Shown: positions 61,596-64,000 of the stretch, piece by piece
How the letters are laid out: every line of letters starts with the position of its first letter
Position numbering within the stretch: position 1 is the first letter of the stretch
DNA from: SHZL01 sp963784425
GTDB lineage: Bacteria > Pseudomonadota > Gammaproteobacteria > Xanthomonadales > SZUA-36
Direction of reading: 5' to 3'
Assembly (NCBI GenBank): GCA_963784425.1
Contig: CAWARM010000014.1
Span: forward strand, 62,001-126,000
Length of the DNA stretch: 64,000 bases
The notes under the pieces: model-generated
Told to the model about the DNA's origin: nothing
The model's database searches: none
The model's input: the letters and a program-made list of their open reading frames with translations, nothing else
Position numbers and translations under genes: made by a program

Positions 61596-63752
61596 ATGAA
61601 TAACCTCGAACCCAATTTTTTTGCCTCGCTCGGTCGATGGGTGTGCCGCTACCGCAGGTTTACACTCATTGTGGCCGGGGCGTTTATGGCCGCTTCTCTG
61701 GGCGCCCTCTGGTACGGAGGATCGCTTACCAGCGGGAAAATAGAGGGGCTTGAATCCGAACGGGCGCAAGCGCTTGCCGCTGGCGTGGCGGGGCAAGTGG
61801 GCGAGATGTCGGTGATCGCGATATTCCGGCCCAAAGAGGCCGATGCACAGATGTCCCTTGCGGAAGTACAAGCTGAGATGGGGCGAATTCTGGCCCCTCT
61901 TAAGGACGATGGGCGGGTGAAATCGATCGTCGCGCCGACCGGGCAAATACCCATGCTTGAACAGCGCATGACCAATGCGCAGCAGCGTTCGGCTTTTGCG
62001 ATCATCGGTCTATCCGGTGATTTCGAAACTGCGATGCGCGCTTACCCTGACATTCTTGCGCAACTTCAATCGGGCAGCCTCGAAGTTGCATGCACCGGGC
62101 AAGCCCCGTTCATGCACGATCTGGACCGGACCCTGGAGCACGATCTGATTCGTGCGGAGATGGTGTCCCTGCCGATTGCGATATTCGTGCTTTTACTGGT
62201 TTTTGGCAGTCTTGTGGCCGCAGTGATTCCGGTGGCAGTCGGGTCACTCGCCGTGGCCGGCGGGATTGCAATCGTTGTGCTGATGTCGCACCTCACCCCG
62301 ATGGCCCACTACACCATCAATGTGTGCTCCTTGATCGGGCTCGGTGTGGCCATCGACTATTCCTTGTTTATCGTCAGCCGTTACCGCGAGGAGCTAACAC
62401 TTGGCCATGAAACCACCGAAGCCATTGTGCGTGCGCTGTCCACTGCCGGGCGGGCGGTGGCGTTTTCCGGGCTGGCTGTGGCGGTGGGGCTGTCCGGGCT
62501 CCTGTTTTTTCAAGGATCCTACCTGGTGGCGATGGGGGTTGGCGGCGCGATCGTCGTCGCGTTGGCGGTGATTTTTGCGCTCACCTTTCTCCCTGCACTG
62601 CTGGCTGTTCTGGGGCCAAGGATTCATCTTGGGCGTGTGCCGCTGATTGGGCGGCGCAGGCAGAAGCGTTTTTGGAATCGTACGGCGATGCACGTGATGA
62701 AGAGGCCTGTTCTCGTTCTTGTTTCTACCTTGAGCCTGCTCATCTTTCTTGGGATTCCGTTTTTTCACTTGCGTATGACTGCGGCCGATGTGCGTGTCCT
62801 CGGGCAGGGCGTCCAGGCGCGCGATGCTTATGAGCTTTTGCGCCGGGACTTTCCGGACCAGGGCGCAACCCGGATCGTGGTGGCCATTGAGTTTCCCACT
62901 ACACCGGTTGTTGCTTCGGAACGTGCTGAGGCATTGCGCCAATTAAGCGAAAAAATCACCCGGATTCCGCATGTACGCAAAGTCGAAAGTCAGCCAGGCG
63001 ATCACGTGGCGCTTATAGATGTGCTGGCCGATGCGCCGCCGGAAAGCGAAGCAGCGCGTGGGATTGTGCGCAGTATTCGGCGCTTGCGTGACGCGGGGGA
63101 TACAAGCGGTGGCGTGATTTCGGTCGGGGGAGTGACCGCTAACGACATTGATTCAACGGAGTACATCGCAGAAAAAACGCCGTATGCGGTCGGATTTGTG
63201 GTGTTGGCGACAGTCGTGGTACTTTTCCTGCTGCTTCGATCCGTGGTGTTGCCGCTTAAAGCTGTGGTCATGAATTTTATGTCGATGGCGGGCTCATTTG
63301 GAGCACTGGTCTGGGTTTTTCAGGACGGACATCTTTTTGTGCATGATCCGCGGCCGCTGGAACCAACACTTCCGGTGCTGCTTTTTTGCATGCTTTTTGG
63401 ACTTTCCATGGACTACGAAGTGCTTATACTTTCGCGCATCAAAGAGTCATACGAGCAGACTCACGACAACATTTTTTCGGTGGCCGATGGTCTCGAAAAG
63501 ACTGCCGGTTTAATCACCAGCGCCGCTGCAATCATGGTGGCTGTATTTGGGGCGTTTGCGCTGGCCCAGGTGGTGTTGATTCGTGCTGTGGGCTTCGGGA
63601 TGGCGCTGGCTGTCTTGCTTGACGCAACGATTGTGCGCGTGCTCCTGGTTCCAGCAACGATGCGTCTTTTTGGGCACATGAACTGGTGGGCTCCGCGGTG
63701 GATGGGGGGCAGGGGAATTGTGTCCGGCTCAAAAGGCGTAACAAGCGATTAA
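61596..63752 (+). CDS. MMPL/RND family transporter
   Basis: The 718-residue inner-membrane protein has two similar halves, each with a large extracytoplasmic loop and five to six helices. The first half has NVCSLIGLGVAIDYSLFIVSRYREEL, the MMPL signature, and the second has LFCMLFGLSMDYEVLILSRIKESYEQ. MMPL proteins export lipids, glycolipids or siderophores, powered by the proton gradient, which uses the conserved acidic residues in these helices. Placed behind glycosyltransferases and a radical SAM gene, it is a likely exporter of their product. Its last bases overlap the start of the next GT4-like frame by five bases. Confidence 0.9.
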   Translation: MNNLEPNFFASLGRWVCRYRRFTLIVAGAFMAASLGALWYGGSLTSGKIEGLESERAQALAAGVAGQVGEMSVIAIFRPKEADAQMSLAEVQAEMGRILAPLKDDGRVKSIVAPTGQIPMLEQRMTNAQQRSAFAIIGLSGDFETAMRAYPDILAQLQSGSLEVACTGQAPFMHDLDRTLEHDLIRAEMVSLPIAIFVLLLVFGSLVAAVIPVAVGSLAVAGGIAIVVLMSHLTPMAHYTINVCSLIGLGVAIDYSLFIVSRYREELTLGHETTEAIVRALSTAGRAVAFSGLAVAVGLSGLLFFQGSYLVAMGVGGAIVVALAVIFALTFLPALLAVLGPRIHLGRVPLIGRRRQKRFWNRTAMHVMKRPVLVLVSTLSLLIFLGIPFFHLRMTAADVRVLGQGVQARDAYELLRRDFPDQGATRIVVAIEFPTTPVVASERAEALRQLSEKITRIPHVRKVESQPGDHVALIDVLADAPPESEAARGIVRSIRRLRDAGDTSGGVISVGGVTANDIDSTEYIAEKTPYAVGFVVLATVVVLFLLLRSVVLPLKAVVMNFMSMAGSFGALVWVFQDGHLFVHDPRPLEPTLPVLLFCMLFGLSMDYEVLILSRIKESYEQTHDNIFSVADGLEKTAGLITSAAAIMVAVFGAFALAQVVLIRAVGFGMALAVLLDATIVRVLLVPATMRLFGHMNWWAPRWMGGRGIVSGSKGVTSD

Positions 63753-64000
63753 AAACGACCAAAAATTACGCATTGCATTTGTCGCCGATACGGTGGTGAC
63801 GGCACGCGGCGCCGGAGGCGTTGTCGCTGCCCGTCAATTTGTCGATAAATTGCGTGAAACCTGTGACGTCACCCTGGTCGGGGCGGATGCTTATGGCGAG
63901 CCGCACGTGCGTCTTGCAGCATTCCAGTTCCCGCTGAAGGCCATGAAAGCGTCTGGCTTCAGGATGGCCTGGCCTGTGCGCAAAATGCTTGCCCTGGCAT
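63748..64000 (+). CDS. GT4-like glycosyltransferase, N-terminal part, cut by window end
   Basis: The open frame reads IKNDQKLRIAFVADTVVTAR, then GAGGVVAARQFVDKLRETCD and VTLVGADAYGEPHVR, before the window ends. This is the usual first strand and glycine-rich loop of GT4 enzymes (IAFV.D....GAGGV). No ATG precedes it; the frame opens after a stop at 63739-63741, and ATT at 63748, overlapping the MMPL stop, is the best candidate start, with GTG codons too far inside. It would be another sugar transferase of the same cluster. Confidence in function is moderate since only 83 residues are visible. Confidence 0.6.
   Translation, partial: MKNDQKLRIAFVADTVVTARGAGGVVAARQFVDKLRETCDVTLVGADAYGEPHVRLAAFQFPLKAMKASGFRMAWPVRKMLALA

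Overview
The window looks like a chromosomal segment of a gammaproteobacterium. The base composition is fairly GC-rich overall. Lineage clues are a bacterial RIO1-type kinase with the gammaproteobacterial N-terminus, a DUF4124 protein, YkvI, DUF969/DUF979, and palindromic 'GGGGTCAGAG...' repeats beside a remnant of a REP-associated tyrosine transposase (RAYT). The species cannot be named from the sequence. No rRNA, tRNA or CRISPR array was seen.

Region 1 (about 60-28082) is a large, mosaic surface-polysaccharide locus with many strand switches. It holds two GT39/ArnT-like membrane proteins, a GT2-GtrA fusion, a Wzm/Wzt-type ABC exporter pair, a separate GtrA protein, a GT2-methyltransferase fusion and a 1084-residue GT2-GT2-GT4 fusion. 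It also has many single-domain glycosyltransferases, two FkbM-type methyltransferases, a PhyH-type dioxygenase, and a tightly overlapping cassette of GT2 (frameshifted), cupin, DegT aminotransferase and SAM methyltransferase. A GDP-mannose 4,6-dehydratase is present only as a wreck with two frameshifts and an internal deletion. The locus appears to build, modify and export a glycan containing an (N-methylated?) amino sugar; the chemistry is inferred.

Region 2 (about 28217-44212) is mostly metabolic and envelope genes. It contains DUF1993, a Tat-exported FAD oxidoreductase of the spermidine-dehydrogenase type, a YkvI transporter, two ion-channel-like proteins, and an M20 peptidase with unusual metal ligands. 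Next come a secreted HExxH metalloprotease-like protein with a partner, PPK2, a PxpA-DUF969-DUF979-DUF711 set (5-oxoproline/amide theme), and a RIO kinase.

Region 3 (about 44213-50400) is marked by three copies of a long palindrome and related repeats. Several genes end inside these repeats, and one gene carries a repeat-derived in-frame linker. The genes are a DUF4124 protein, a DUF6090-like membrane protein, a large TPR signalling/membrane protein, a GT52-like sialyltransferase relative and a GT4.

Region 4 (about 50421-64000) contains a secreted catalase-peroxidase (KatG), two PAPS sulfotransferases, a thioredoxin-fold protein, and a compact operon of a flavin monooxygenase, two GT2 enzymes and a radical SAM protein. 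This is followed by a Tat-exported Fe/Mn superoxide dismutase, an MMPL/RND transporter and the start of another GT4. The last block resembles a small cluster that makes and exports a modified glycoside or glycolipid.
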